Of a DNA stretch of 64,000 nt, positions 11,661 through 23,940 are shown piece by piece. The stretch's first letter is position 1; each line of letters begins with the position of its first letter. Where the stretch lies: contig CACRXP010000721.1 in the NCBI GenBank assembly GCA_902702965.1, positions 27,347-91,346 on the forward strand, written 5' to 3'. The position numbers and the translations under genes are program-made. This DNA comes from Spirometra erinaceieuropaei. Lineage: Eukaryota; Platyhelminthes; Cestoda; Diphyllobothriidea; Diphyllobothriidae. The notes below the pieces were generated by a model. It was given only the letters and a program-made list of their open reading frames with translations, ran no database searches and was not told the origin of the DNA.

Positions 11661-12239
11661 ATGAATACTTGGCGGGCATACATAGCTTAAGACAAATTCT
11701 CGTCAGGCGAGTACAATTATATGGGAAAGGAGTGGAAGCACAAACACGTCAGTGATAATATAAATCGATTAAAGTTCGCCTTAAACACAGGCTGAATGTG
11801 GAAATGTGGGGGAGGCAGTGTTTGAGTCAATGTGAGAACGGAAGGGCGCGGGGCAGTATAACGATAGTCGATATTCCACCACTGTAGGCGCGGCGCCTGA
11901 ACGTGGTTCTTCTGTACGCACAAATTTAGTTTTCACAACCTGATGGCAGCAGCCTCTGCTGTTGCTAACAAACGCTGTCCCAGTGGTTTAAGATAGCTTA
12001 ATTGAACCTTATAGATCACACAAAACGTTTCATTGATGTCTACATGATATCCGGAGTCCATTAAATTTCGTAAATTGTTTATTATTGTGCCCTGGTATAA
12101 ATTCTGACAAATATTTAAAATTTAAGCATGCCCAAAAATTCGATATTCCATTGTTAGCGCTGGGGATGTGTCGATGCTGCGGACTGGTGAGATGTTTTGA
12201 ATAACTTTCGAATTATGTTTCTTTTAAGGCCTCATACGT
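11661..12239. other. No gene seen
   Basis: Only short frames are present, with no splice pattern, tRNA or repeat that I can support. Confidence 0.5.
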
Positions 12240-12590
12240 CGGGCGTGGGTACGACTGGCTCAGGACGGTTAATAAGCCAGAAATGACCATTCTACTCTCG
12301 CTTGTCTTCGTCGGTAATAAAATACTGTCTATATCATGCGCCGCCGTGCGGCTGCTTATTGAGCTCTAAAAAGAGCCCGTAAGACAAAACGGAACGAGTG
12401 AGTTCCTTAATATCGATCGGCGAACGCCCTTTACCATTGTTTATTCCCAATCGGAAACCGACAGGAAAACAGACACGTGGCTCAGTGATTAGAGGCGTGG
12501 ACTTCTAACTGACGGGTCGCGAGTTCCAGCTTTAGATGTTCCACACCGTGGGGTTGGGTAGGGCTGGCTGACGACGCTTAGGCCTCGAGT
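12240..12590 (+). mobile_element. tRNA-derived SINE copies
   Basis: At about 12475-12540 a tRNA-like head reads GTGGCTCAGTGATTAGAGGC (A-box type), followed by GGTCGCGAGTTCC (B-box type). The upstream 12240-12420 stretch is a SINE body that recurs at 45650-45985 (TATCATGCGCCGCCGTG against TATCATCCGCCGCTGTG). So a body and the head of a second copy lie together, directly against the left edge of the segmental duplication. Confidence 0.6.
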
Positions 12591-12859
12591 AAAACATACA
12601 TTTGTTCACAGTACGTGTGGAGTTGTTTAATCTTAGGAGGAAAAGGTAACGGTTGACAATAATGAACGTTTTATTCGGCCCTGTTTCCTACCCATCCGAG
12701 GACAATGTCACTGTAGGATGAGGCAATAAAAATAACCAGGCAGGTATTTTGATAGAAAGTCAAAACAACGCCTCCACCCATCGAAATTCATTTGCATAGG
12801 CTAGATTACCTGGGCTTTTCTTTTTAAGTTACAAAATTGGCAAGGAAACCGAACAGAAC

Positions 12860-13060
12860 AGAATGCTCCAGGAAGGACCGCAGCCTATTGGGGAAGTCCT
12901 CCGGTAATTATCAACTTTAGTGAAAGTGTGGAAATAGGGTGATTTCATGAGGTAATACCAGTAACAGATATCAAAGCGGAAAGCATTGCTCTGCAGTGCG
13001 ATTTTGTAGAAAAATGCAATTCCTATATTGATAATCTCAAAACAACAATGCTTCTTAAGT
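12860..13060 (+). pseudogene. Relic of coding segment D, copy 2
   Basis: The reading ...QEGPQPIGEVL, then AFPEVIPVTDIKAESIALQC, matches segment D at 43781-43530, but a stop after GEVLR and a frame change separate the two halves. Function not recognised. Confidence 0.5.
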
Positions 13061-14744
13061 AATGATGTCGCGTCCAATTTCGGTCAGAAACTCGAATTGC
13101 ACTGGAAGTGTTCTAAAGAGCTACGACTGGTATCGAAGAAAGTGGGAGATCACCAATAATGCACCACCAACGCATTGATTGTTTTTTTATATCAGGGATA
13201 ATTACGGATATAAATTCAATACAACTCTTCGCTCGGCAAAAATCTTAACTTCATGGTAATGAGAAATCAAGCCCATTGTAGTATGCACTGACAGCAACTT
13301 GTCCTATCACATATGTGGCTTTTGATCATTGCGCATTAAATTTTCCGACAATTGCCGAAGCAGAGGTCCGCCTGCTGGCAGTCTGAAGTCTTAATAGAAT
13401 GCCGCTTATAAGGACTTTCCTCCAGCACTCCCTCAGCTGAAGTAATTAGACTTAGCTGTCTTGATGATGGTTAGCTTTAAAGTGAACGTCTCAGTAGTAA
13501 TCCGAATTTTTACGCATGGTACAACGCTGTCTCGACTGTGGCAGGATGACTATAGTTTGTTGTTGTTGTTGTTTTTGCTTGTTTTGCTGCTATGTTAGGT
13601 CAGGTCAGGAAGCCCGAGCTGACAGACGTATTAACTTCACGTCAAATCCCACTGTCAGCCATGACTTCCAAAGCGTCTGTTGTCTGTATCGTCTGCATGC
13701 AGGTATGCATTTACACAGCACGTGCACAAGACTCCGGTTTCATGCGAAATCGGACTAAGTCCACGCACACCTAGCCGCTGGGCACTTAGCAATCTCTCAC
13801 ATTATCCTAGACGTGCTTTTTCCCTTAAGCACTCAAAGCAGAGTACAGGCGACGAAAACAGTTTTGAGTTGTGGATTTATAATATCCACACTTCATTGCC
13901 CTCACAGCAAAATCTATCTCTAACCCCAGGGGATAATCCACACCGTCAATGTTCGCTGTCACAGGTCCCCATTTGATTACAAACACCATATTGTTATCAA
14001 TTATATCATCGTTTATGACCCTAACTGTTTTGTCTCTGATGATGAGTTCGAGCAGGCATACGAAAAGTCAGGCTAATAAAGATCTTTTCAAGGCTACCGT
14101 GTCTCCTTTGTCAAACCTGGCCAATGTTCTTCATCACTAAAACCTGAAGTAGTTGAATTATGACCAAAAGATTTCAGGGCATTTCTTGGTAAATAGGAAC
14201 AATGCCACTTTTAACCGCGTAAGTTGTTTGACAAGAACGTTTCGTTAAAGTCAAGAATATTACTCACCAGTACGTGCGAAATACTACATTGTGATTCATG
14301 ATTACTACCTAACCTATGATGAGGAGTGGTGCAGGCAACGATATAAAAACCATTGCGTGCGAGAGGCTTGTATAAGAAAAAAACTCCGACAGTTCTTCAG
14401 ACAGTTAGATGTTTGTGCTCGCAGGCTTGTAGATAAGAAAACGTCGCCTAATGCCAAAAACCGACTTTTGTAATACTCAGTTAGTATGACATGGAAATTG
14501 GCAACTCCAATTTAGGTAAGTGACGTTTTGCCAAATTCCAAGTATGGTACATAACACGTCTGCCTCAACCGTGAGCCTGATAGAAGTCTACCCAAAATTT
14601 GACATAAAGCGACTCGGATTTCGATGGTAGGTGGTGCTGCGGAGTCCGTTTAAATGCTCCTAACACGCAGCTTGGACCAAAGTTTGTGCACACAGTTTTA
14701 AGAGCTTATTTGATAAGATATTATGATGGATAGGCAACTTCATG

Positions 14745-15240
14745 GTCTAATTATTATAAATAATATTGATCTTGCGAAAGATGTAAACGTCAATGAATTG
14801 GCACATGCCTTCGACACAAGCTCATCCAGCGAGTGCAATGCATCTTGCCTTCATTTCTTTTGTATATTTCGAAGTTTTCTACAGACACTCTGGGCAATGC
14901 CGTTAAAGATATGACCTTTGGAATGCAATAGCGCATGTACTGCCAGTGTTCTGAAGGTATGTGGGAAGTCCGCAATCGCGTCCATATATCACATGAGTAA
15001 ATCAACCTCATCCATTCACAGTTCCACAGACAGGAGCATGCTTATTCCAGAATTTATACCCGAATTCGTACGAGCAGAGCACAACGTTTTTTGCTGAAAT
15101 TCGTATTTGACACATACTGTGCTTCCGGAACATCTAAACTATTTATTTCCTGTCAAAATAGTTTCAAGAACACATTGTTTAAAGCTGATCGGTATTTAAT
15201 CCAATGTGATTAGTCGTTGTGTGGGAAATTCACGGGTGGG
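14745..15240 (-). pseudogene. Relic of a divergent family gene, copy 2
   Basis: This is the counterpart of 3880-3145. The exon-3-like part at about 14990-14790 is shortened by a 36-bp deletion at its start and by the 172-bp deletion beyond its end. The exon-2-like part (about 15240-15050) has stops. Not functional. Confidence 0.55.
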
Positions 15241-15325
15241 CAGCCGGACCGACAGTCCATCTGCCACAGCGAGATGGTTGCGTAATACCAACTTAATTGC
15301 TAAAAGTTAGCTAGTAGTATATACC

Positions 15326-15496
15326 GGGAATTACATTTACTTTCAAGACAGAGGTTGATGGACAACTCCCATTTCTGGATGACCTTTACGTCAAAAAACC
15401 GACGAATCACTTCATAGATCAGTTTGTAGCAAAGAGTTGTATCCAGAGGTAACTCTTCACTTAGAGCGTAAGCAGCCTGTTATATCTCCAGATAGT
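15326..15496 (+). mobile_element. PLE reverse-transcriptase fragment, copy 2
   Basis: Same fragment and insertion point as 3919-4088, with one extra frame change (GACCTTTACG in place of GACCTTGTACG). Confidence 0.7.
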
Positions 15497-16364
15497 ATGG
15501 CGCCAGTTCTGTGCGGAATAGAACATAGACTTGATACCAGAGAACAAATTTTCTATGTCAGTCACTCTGTGTACCCCAGCTCTTAATCCTTCCGTCCGTG
15601 GCTTCGTATTCAAGGGTTCAGCCTTCGTCTGGTTTGCGTGTTACTACCGGTCTAGTTTAGAGGGCCCGCATGGGCAGGCCCTCGCGTGTTGCTGACCCCT
15701 GGAGGTCGCGCATAACTCGGCGGCATGCTAATGTCTGTCTTGCAAACGGGCTTCCTATGCGAGGTTCTCCGGCGAATTTGCGGCTCTTTGTCAGGCGTGA
15801 CTTCCGTAACTAATGAGCGTCCTCGAAGCTTATATGTTGCAACATCCGTGATATTGTAGGTACTTTAAGGAGTCGCGCTGAATTTGATAGCATATAAAGA
15901 CGGATTGGTTAAAGTCTTTCGATTTCGGCTCTTCATTCAACCCTCGCACAAACGCTGTTGTACAGCCACTAAACGTTATATCGTCACTGTCGCTACTTGC
16001 TTTTATTTGGTCGTTTAAATTTCCTAACTAGAACTGTTCGTTCGATGGTCAACTGCATGTACCAGCGGACTCTGAGAAAAAAACAACGTGCGAAGCACTT
16101 TCTGGATGAGGATTGCGCGCTAACATAACACAAAACCATATATCCGAGCTAGCCGAAATGAAATGTATAAAAATTGCTTGAATAAATCCCTGCATAAACT
16201 TCATCCTTGATCTGGAAGATATAACAGTATCTCATGATGACGCCCTAAAGAATGTTGTTGCAAGATGCCGATTTTGCACAAGTAGCCCGTAAAATAACGC
16301 AGATTTTTAGTGAAAAGTGTTGTAATATAGTGATCCCCAGACCAATGTAAAAAGCAACATGAGT

Positions 16365-19300
16365 CTACATGTGGCATGATATCGTTGGACTATTTAGAAA
16401 GGCCTGCACCGCAAGATCTGCGAGTTTGGAGAGAGCAGATCGCCTCCATGCATTCATTATATGCAATGCCTCTGTGACATCTTGCAATCTCTTGACGTCA
16501 GTCAAACTCGTGAACCGCAGCCCCGTAGCCCGCAACGTCTTTGCAGCTTGTCCAAGACCGTAAGCATAATGTATATGTGCTTCTGCTTCTACCCTCTGCA
16601 AATTAACGCGGATTACGTCTCTTGCCACATAAACGTCATAGTAGTCCTGCTTTACCTAAAATGGTACACAAATTTAGCTGGTTATTTGAAAAACATAAAA
16701 CATTCTGCAGTAATTTACGAAGATTTTCCAGTTAACACACATAAGTCCATTTGGTTCAGTTTTACGAGCATTTCCAAATAATCGTTTGGAACTGTGTTAA
16801 AAGCTCAAAGTCGGCGCAAATTACATCCATTTGTTTCAGGAGGTATTTGAAAAAGCTATATAAGTGATGGGAAGAAGCGATTTTTTAATATATAATGGAT
16901 CTAGTGACGCTGGGCACGTCAATCGTAGTCACTGACGAATAGCGTTTGCGTGTGTTTATTGTAACTTTGCAAATACTTTCTAACGTGATTTTAAAATGAC
17001 AGGTGTTCATACCGTATTTTGAGCATAAATAGGCGCTGGAAGCAGAGACACGATGAACGGAGGGTTTCTACTGTTGTATGCCTCAAATGCAGGGCATTCA
17101 GTGTTACCTGTGCGCTTTTAGGTACACCACCTGCAGGTAAGTATCTAGCCAACCAATATAAAATTTTTTATTTGGAATATAAAGAGGTTAGATGCAACGC
17201 TCAGTAAATGTACGACCTCGTGAGTTAGAAATCTGAATATCGCCGTCCACAAACTCATCACCTGCTTGAGCCAACCGATATGTCCTATAGGTTGCGAGCG
17301 AAAACCCATCACAAATGCCCTTCGAATTAAATAAATGTACTTAGTATAAATGACAAATAATGAAGTATTCAGGTAAGTTACGCCCCTTGGGTGTTTCTGG
17401 CCGTTTGCCACTGAAAGGTTTGCTTTCCTTAAGGGTCGAATCCAGTTTTCCATGATGCAGGGAATATTTAGCTCACTCGGCATACCTGCCAGAGCCTATC
17501 TTTGCTCTGTGCTTTGCAAACTTGCTATTGGCGCTTATGGTGGGTGTCTGCTTGGCCTCGGGATTGACCATGAAGGCTGTGGCTATATGCGAAACCACCG
17601 TTCCCCAGCCTTCTGGCAGCAGATGCAGTTTGATACGAAACTAACAGTCAATACTGCGTTTAATCCAGATGGGTCTATACGGCTCTTCTGCCGACAGCCC
17701 CTCTTTTTGATGGAGTTTACATTTCTGCAGATTACAACACGTATCAAAGGCGGCGGCATGCCTGTCTGTTTTCGGATGTACAAGGTGTCTGGGATGATTG
17801 ATGGTGTAGTGTGCGTGACCTTTGCGCAGTATCTCTGCATATGTTATTCATTAATCGGTTACATTTACACTACCCAGAATAACCATTTTTAAATAACTGC
17901 CCTCAGCGTCTTCCACGATCCGTTCTTGATCTGCTCATGTAACGCCTCCTTTTAAATGTTTTTACATTTCAAATACCCAATGCTGCCGCTCTTAATACCC
18001 AAAATTGTGTTTTCTTCTGCTTATTAGAGTTTTGTCTACCGCAAATGCGAGACATTTAAAATTGTCCATGTCAGGACGGCATACCGCAAGCGGGGTAAGA
18101 CTTTAATTCCAAGAATATGTTTAGGCGGAAGAGATAATCCGCAAATAATAGTTTATTGCCAATGTGGCCACATTAAGAATTAAAACTATGGCTGTAGTTG
18201 TGTGCTATACGTGGGTGGAAAATCGGTAGACACCCTATCTGCGCGACGGTTGTCCTTTTCGTACACGGTCACGCCGGACTCTGCAGGAGGTCTGGAGTAA
18301 AAAGACCAAAGGACGCAGGCAAACCGACAAAGCGGAGACCCGCGCCAATCCGCCTAGGATGCTAATGAGAAGCATGGTGAATCATAATCCGCCTAGGATA
18401 AATCTTTCGCCCTTTACTAAAGCTTTACGTGTTGGGGTGCAATAAGATGAATCTATATGGGCATTTTTGCAGCGCTTCGTTCTCAGGGCGGTTAAAGTGA
18501 ACAAGAAAGTCACCCTGACAGGGCTTCTGCGCGTGCAATCCCAGACATATTGAGAACGTAATCACAGCTACTGAAATCGTACTGCCTTAAACTGGAAGTG
18601 CAGGAAAGGATCGCTAACTGGCAGGGCTACCAACTACCAACCCGCCGAGTATTGTCTACCACAAATGCGAGACATTTAGATTTGTCCACGTAGTTAACGA
18701 AACGTCAGCTGTAGATATATGCCAGGCCACCACGTATGTAAATCATTATGTAGAAGGTTCAAAGTTTAGCGTCTGATTATTCTATTCTCGCCTGCCTGCA
18801 CATCGTCGCCGGAGTCGCCCAGTTGTCTGTTCTCCATCAGGTGAACGACGGAGTATACATGACGACATATGGAACGACATGCGGTGACTGGGGCTTCGTT
18901 TCTTCCCACTGTCGATGCGTACTGCCTAACAGTCAATTTCGGATACAAAAATCAAGAAGACACTCAGTATCTCCCGTAAACATAACTTGCCGTTGCATAG
19001 TGGATAATAATTTTGCTGAGCAGTCTTCAGGCGTAAAACGTGCATGGGAATGTAAACCCATCGATGGGCGCCCTTAGTATTTGCTGATTCTGCTACCCAC
19101 CAATGAGTTAATAGGCGAAGTGATTGCCGGTTGTCCTAGACACTATATCGAGTGTTATTTTAGCTGTCTTTTTGACGAAACATATCCATTTATAATGTAC
19201 AGCAGCGTTTTTAGAACATTTAACATTCTATACCCCAATGAATTAAAATTTAGCGGTTACCATTTTGAATATTTTTTAATATATATATATTTATATATAT

Positions 19301-19804
19301 ATATATATATATATATGTGTCGAAGTCGAATGTGTGCTTTAGGAAAGGAAGTTTATTGTGCAAATTTTCGACGCCGGTTCCCCGAGTAATCGTCAGGCAC
19401 AGACGGAAAGCAAATGCGCCAACACAGCTAACATCTTAAGTGCACGTAAAAAAATCTCTAATCGGCTGACGCTCACGCCAGTAAGCGGCCGTCGTGTTTG
19501 TCAGTCCGTTCTGATTGGTCCCCTCCTCTTCCAATAAACTTCCTTTCCCAAAGCACACATTCGACTTCGACTTATATTTCATGGGATGCCTACCTTCCAA
19601 TATATATATATATGTAGAGTAGAAGTGGTAGGCATTCCGAGACGATATAATGAAAAAGGAAGAGGTTCTTCGGAAAAATCGAGTTGTACTCGTGAATTTT
19701 CGAATTGGTGACACCAACCCGTCGTCAGACGAAATGAAGAGNNNNNNNNNNNNNNNNNNNNNNNNNNNNNNNNNNNNNNNNNNNNNNNNNNNNNNNNNNN
19801 CCTT

Positions 19805-19858
<54 letters not shown>

Positions 19859-22597
19859 TTTCCTATAAAATAGTAGTCGCGATCACGGATCTCTGACTTA
19901 GTAGGAGAGCACTAAAGTTAAGAATTCTGGAAAACAATAAGAATGTGCGTTCAAATTAAGCATTAATCGGATTTGAAATGACGATGGCAACTGAACTACA
20001 AGTAGTAGCCTCAGGCCCCATATGCATGCGTAATTAAGTCTATGCCCTAAATATAATAACGTTTACGTTAGGCATGACATAATTTCGTCTTCAATGCAGG
20101 CGGGCATGCAAGACCATTCTTAGCTTGCTCAGTCTTCTTGCATTGGTCTATCCAGGTGTTGTAGTTTAAAGGAATATTAACAGACAGATTCAATTAGTAA
20201 ACAAGTTACCACTGCGTATAGAATTATTCGAATTATGGTATGCGTACCGTGTGATGCATTTCAAATCCCACGCTAGAGAAGGTCAGGTTGCATGCCATCT
20301 TAAAGTACTCTGCCTCCAGTACGAGATCAATATAGAAGCATTGGTGTACTTGTGGATCGGCTGCTGTTGTCATGTAAAGTTGGGTTTTGCTTCCTCGGCT
20401 GTACGACATGGATGCGCTGAATTTCCAAGAGCGTTCGAATCGCTTTTGAACAAACTCATGCAATTGGAATCCCCCGCCCGAACCTGGGCATGGCGGACCG
20501 GCTTGAACACATGCAATGCAAAGAGATATCTCGTTTACTCATTTGTGTGCATGAGCCGATTCCGCGAAACTATTCATTATTATCGAGTTCGTCTTGGCTA
20601 GGGACTTCATATAACTCCAAATCACGTAACGCAGTGTCTGATGTAAAGCGGGCAGGATCAGAGTAATTGGAAGTTTCTTAGGCAAACACTCTGTGTTCAG
20701 TTCAAAATGCGTCATCAGGGGGCGTCACCGCCGCGTAGGCAATGATCACGAATTCATAGTCGGTGTCGATTATTAGTGTTAAAACTACATGACCGTCTAT
20801 TTCCTCAGCACTGTTACACCAACCATTTTTTCCTTTATATGCGTAGGCGGTAAGCGCAGTGAGAACATTTGGCAGCACAGGTGGAGAGGCTTGAGAGGCA
20901 CGGAAGCGTTTATGGAATGTGGAAATGCCATAAGCTGGAGGGTGATCAATCAGCACTCGTGACCTTGACCGTGCAGCGACACACATATTTTGCGACTTTT
21001 ATCTGCTAGGGTAAACACACGGCGAAGTTTGCACTGGGCCCGTCTCACGAATAATTGCTCTATTCGCCCAAACTGATAGGCCCACATAGCGACGAGAAAT
21101 GGGGCTGCTTATGCGGAGTCCTATCAGGTGCCATGGTTAAGACATGAAATGCCCATTAGTCTATCTTAACATGGGCATGACTAATCTGCAGCGCCAACGG
21201 TAGCATTCTGTACTGCCCTATTAATGGTCCAGAGACGAGCGACAAAACTATTCTACGTAAGGAAGCATCTTTCTATAAAAACAGGCGCCAACCGTCAAAC
21301 TGACTCACATTTGCTAATAAAAGCGAAGAGAAGTTCGGAAAAGTGGTCGGGGTAAAAAAAGAAAAACGCTGGAACGCCAGATTTCGAGGGAAGATGAAAT
21401 CCGGTAAATGGCCGCTGGGCGGTGTGCGATGAGCGTGGGATTTTGGATTTTTAATAAAATGTAAACACTTTTTTGTATTACGTTTTACCGTCACATTAAA
21501 TATATAAGCAGATGAGTAGATGTGCTAACTCATGAAATGTCAAACGAAATGCGTTCTCGTTTTGAAAAGATAAATTGAATAAGGTTGTAAAACTAATCAC
21601 GAATCAGCATTAATCTATAATGATCCGGTTACCATAGGGTGTCAGCTTTGGTAAGAACTTATTTTCCGCTGCATTCAGTATCCATAAACTGCAAAAATGA
21701 CTAATTAAGTAGCATGCAACTTTCTCACTGATTTTCGATGCCCTTGAAAATGCAATTATATTAAATGGAAAACATGCATGAAAATATTCATTTTTTCAAT
21801 TACTGGGTAGGCATTCACGTCTTCTTTCAATTTAATAATCAAAAAATAAGTAATATTTGGTTTTAAAAATTTTTAATTCCCGAAAATTGTGAACCCGACC
21901 TGCTGTAACAATTCCATTCAGGGTTTCAAAACTACAAACTGTATATTTTCCGTGTACGGAAAACCATGTATTTCTCTACGGTGTTAAGAGGAGACTATAT
22001 GAGGTTCATGAAATTAAGCAGTGGATCTGACTCATATTGTTAACTTTACAAGCTATATTCGTAAATGCAGATACATGACGTTTCATGAACGGCCATTTAA
22101 CGGTATTATAAAATCGCACAACTTCACGCCAACTCCTTACCTTTACAGCATCCCCTCGTTTTATTCCATGCGATTGTACCACTTCCAATAACTAAATTGA
22201 AGTCTATGCTGACACGTTTGCGTCTGCAAACATCTAAATGGTTGTGAAATAAAAAATGTATAAATATTTCCCTTTCAGTGTTTTTGGTGCGTTGGAGGTT
22301 TATCTTTGGCAAGTTTAAATTCAGTAGGGAGCAGAAAGGCGTTTGAAGATTTTTCCTTAGTTATAGTTAAATGAAGCAAGCGAGTACTTGATAGTCTGAG
22401 GATGTCTCATTATAGACACTACATTGGTGAAGTATAATATGGAGCAATTGATAAAACAGTAGCGAATTAGGCACCAAAAATAAGGAAAATAATCGCGAAT
22501 TAGTTAAAAATTACATACACAGAATATTTGTGTAGGAGGTGTTAATATGCAACACCAGGATCATCGTCGACTGCAAGATGATTTCCTTGCGCGACAT
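16365..22597 (-). CDS. Secreted three-exon family protein, complete gene 1 (207 aa)
   Basis: Exons: 22597-22519 (79 nt, donor GTATGT), 20501-20248 (254 nt, acceptor TTCAAG, donor GTACGC) and 16655-16365 (291 nt, acceptor ATTTTAG, stop after SCHM). Phases agree (1, then 0), and the joined frame is 207 codons plus stop. Exon 1 gives a short hydrophobic leader starting MSRKEIILQ, read as a signal peptide. Exon 2 has PPCPGSGGGF, QKRFE, a VHQCFY cysteine and the CNLTF N-glycosylation site. Exon 3 has VYVARD, TGLRFTSLTDVKRLQ and a basic helical stretch with NAWRRSALS. Four cysteines (CP, HQC, CN, SC) could form two disulfides. Intron 1 holds a MITE; intron 2 includes the segmental-duplication edge and microsatellites. 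No known family was recognised; a secreted or surface glycoprotein is inferred. Confidence 0.75.
18910..19279. other. Intronic stretch, nothing recognised
   Basis: The stretch lies inside intron 2 of the minus-strand gene 22597-16365. The one longer plus-strand frame (19081-19389) runs into an AT microsatellite and has no splice support. Confidence 0.5.
19280..19318. repeat. (AT)n microsatellite
   Basis: A run of AT/TA dinucleotides directly next to the left arm of the inverted repeat at 19319. Confidence 0.85.
19319..19571. repeat. 40-bp inverted repeat (foldback), PLE-like ends
   Basis: The left arm 19319-19358 and right arm 19532-19571 match as reverse complements with one mismatch (GTCGAAGTCGAATGTGTGCT at the outer ends). 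They enclose 173 bp and are flanked by AT runs. The arm word GGAAAGGAAGTTTATTG resembles other PLE ends here (44060, 46060). It is probably a terminal-repeat remnant of a PLE. Confidence 0.7.
19742..19800. other. Assembly gap (N)
   Basis: A run of 59 N between AT-rich microsatellites, inside intron 2 of the family gene. True length is unknown. Confidence 0.99.
19809..19853. repeat. (AT)n microsatellite
   Basis: AT dinucleotide run directly after the assembly gap; it probably caused the gap. Confidence 0.9.
20702..20986 (-). other. Open frame within intron 1 of gene 1, status unclear
   Basis: A 94-codon open frame ends with IIDTDYEFVIIAYAAVTP. Part of it aligns with 50560-50680 in intron 1 of the plus-strand paralogue (IFDTECEFEID), but that copy needs a frame change and stops early. 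Neighbouring intronic DNA aligns about as well. I read it as conserved intron rather than an exon, though a lost or optional exon cannot be excluded. Confidence 0.3.
21514..22112. mobile_element. MITE of the Tc1-type family, 3'-truncated
   Basis: The left end reads AGTAGATGTGCTAACTCATG, as in the full MITE at 57827 and close to the terminal repeat of the transposon at 47357. The body aligns with 57835-58420 (words GCGTTCTCGTTTTGAAAAG, GTTAACTTTACA, CATTTCATG variants). The right terminal repeat is missing. It sits in intron 1 of gene 1. Confidence 0.75.
22141..22233 (-). CDS. Candidate 93-nt cassette exon in intron 1 of gene 1
   Basis: On the minus strand a pyrimidine-rich acceptor (TTATTTCACAACCATTTAG) precedes 93 open nucleotides that end at AAAG with donor GTAAGG. 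Entry and exit are both phase 1, so inclusion between exon 1 (ends phase 1) and exon 2 (starts phase 1) would keep the frame and add 31 residues, including DFNLVIGSGTIAW and a Cys-Cys pair. No counterpart was found in the paralogues, so it may be chance. Confidence 0.3.
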
Positions 22598-22649
22598 GAG
22601 TTAACCGACTGAGGTGTTAGCTGTGGGTTTATTAATTCATATCCACTGA

Positions 22650-23940
22650 GATACGCGACTGCCCCTTCAACCATTTAACTCACATGGTTACAAAGGCGCA
22701 TGGTATTGGCAGAGCAGTTTGTAGACATATGTCTCGTGCTTCACCAATCTTCAAACCCCACGCAATTAAGTGTCTTCCACATTTTAAGCAGAACATACAT
22801 TTTGCCTGTAGTACATCTTAGGCGATTGCAGGATACTTAATATTTGCCAATGTCTTTTAAGAAAACTGTATTTCTGTTCAACAATTCGTCTCGTTTAATG
22901 AACACGTTTGAGGGATTTCCTGATAAGATCATATTTTTAAAACATTGTATAGTGTTGGCGGCATCTACATTTATTATATCGAGCCCGATTACGCGGAAAA
23001 TGAGGGTAACGCAAAAGTATAAGTCTATTTATCAATTTGTTGCCTGTTGCATATATATATGCTACCTAAAAGAATAATTCGAAACCCTATACAAAACTAC
23101 TTCAAGTAATTGGTGTTTTAGCGATTCCAAAGTACGAGTTCGATTTAGTCATTTATATTGAAATTGTGTCAACACGCCCGGGTAATCTACGTGCATTTTT
23201 TCACTAATGTAAAGGTTTGTGGAGTTTGAGTTAATTCCGCTTTTCCAGACATCGATCCTTAAGAAAGCCGCAAGGAACAGCGTCGGTCGATGTCTGACAG
23301 GGCTGGCGTGGGGACTAATTGAAACCAGTATTTAACTTAGCGCAAACCAGATTGGCATCCTTGAGCAACTGCACTGATTCCGCTTTTATATGAACTGATC
23401 TTTTAAGATAGCATCGACAAAACCCTCGGCTGCTCTTTGAGTGAGCTGACGGAAAGATTGGTGAAAATTACTAAATTGTTCACAGTTTGGTGATTAACCG
23501 AAAGGGCGACAGATGGAGGTTCAGGAACAGTGTCCAGTAGGTGATTTTCTTCATCATTCCCGCCATCATCGGGTGGTTTTAAGCTGCGTCGAAATCCGCC
23601 ACTAGCAGCTACAGAGCCTGCATTCAAGGTCGATGTGCATACATCAATGAACTATTTGAGCCTCGGCACACTCCTTATTTTTGCATCACCTTGAGTGGCT
23701 AACTGTCATCTGCCTTGTTGACAATGATACATCCTGTCTTTACTTCCTCTTCTGATAGTGGGGTTAGACTCTATATGATTAGACATGTTGGTCATAGATT
23801 GGGCCGACTATGCTCGCCCAAAGAATTCCCCTAAAATACCCTTCTATTTTGTTTGATGTCCGACCCGTTTCACCAATGTGGTCTATTTTCTTCAATCATG
23901 TAAGTAGGCAGACGCTTGGATGTACACATCTAAATATTCC
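22650..23940 (-). promoter_or_regulatory. 5' flank of gene 1, conserved with a paralogue
   Basis: The flank aligns in blocks with 9700-10790 upstream of the broken member at 9644. The strongest block is near 23360-23900 against 10240-10780. No clear TATA box is kept just before the ATG at 22597, where the sequence is GAATTAATAAAC. No convincing exon. A weak GETGR-like reading near 23850 on the minus strand hints at an old PLE piece inside it. Confidence 0.45.

Larger units (their letters stand above)
12580..18909. repeat. Segmental duplication, copy 2
   Basis: This copy is collinear with 971-8407. It lacks the PLE present at 5936-6839 and about 172 bp relative to 3132-3303; the deletion ends share a GGTC word. 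It also has a roughly 36-bp deletion near 14990. Its right edge (18909) lies inside intron 2 of the complete family gene that runs on the minus strand from 22597, and it carries that gene's exon 3. Confidence 0.85.
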
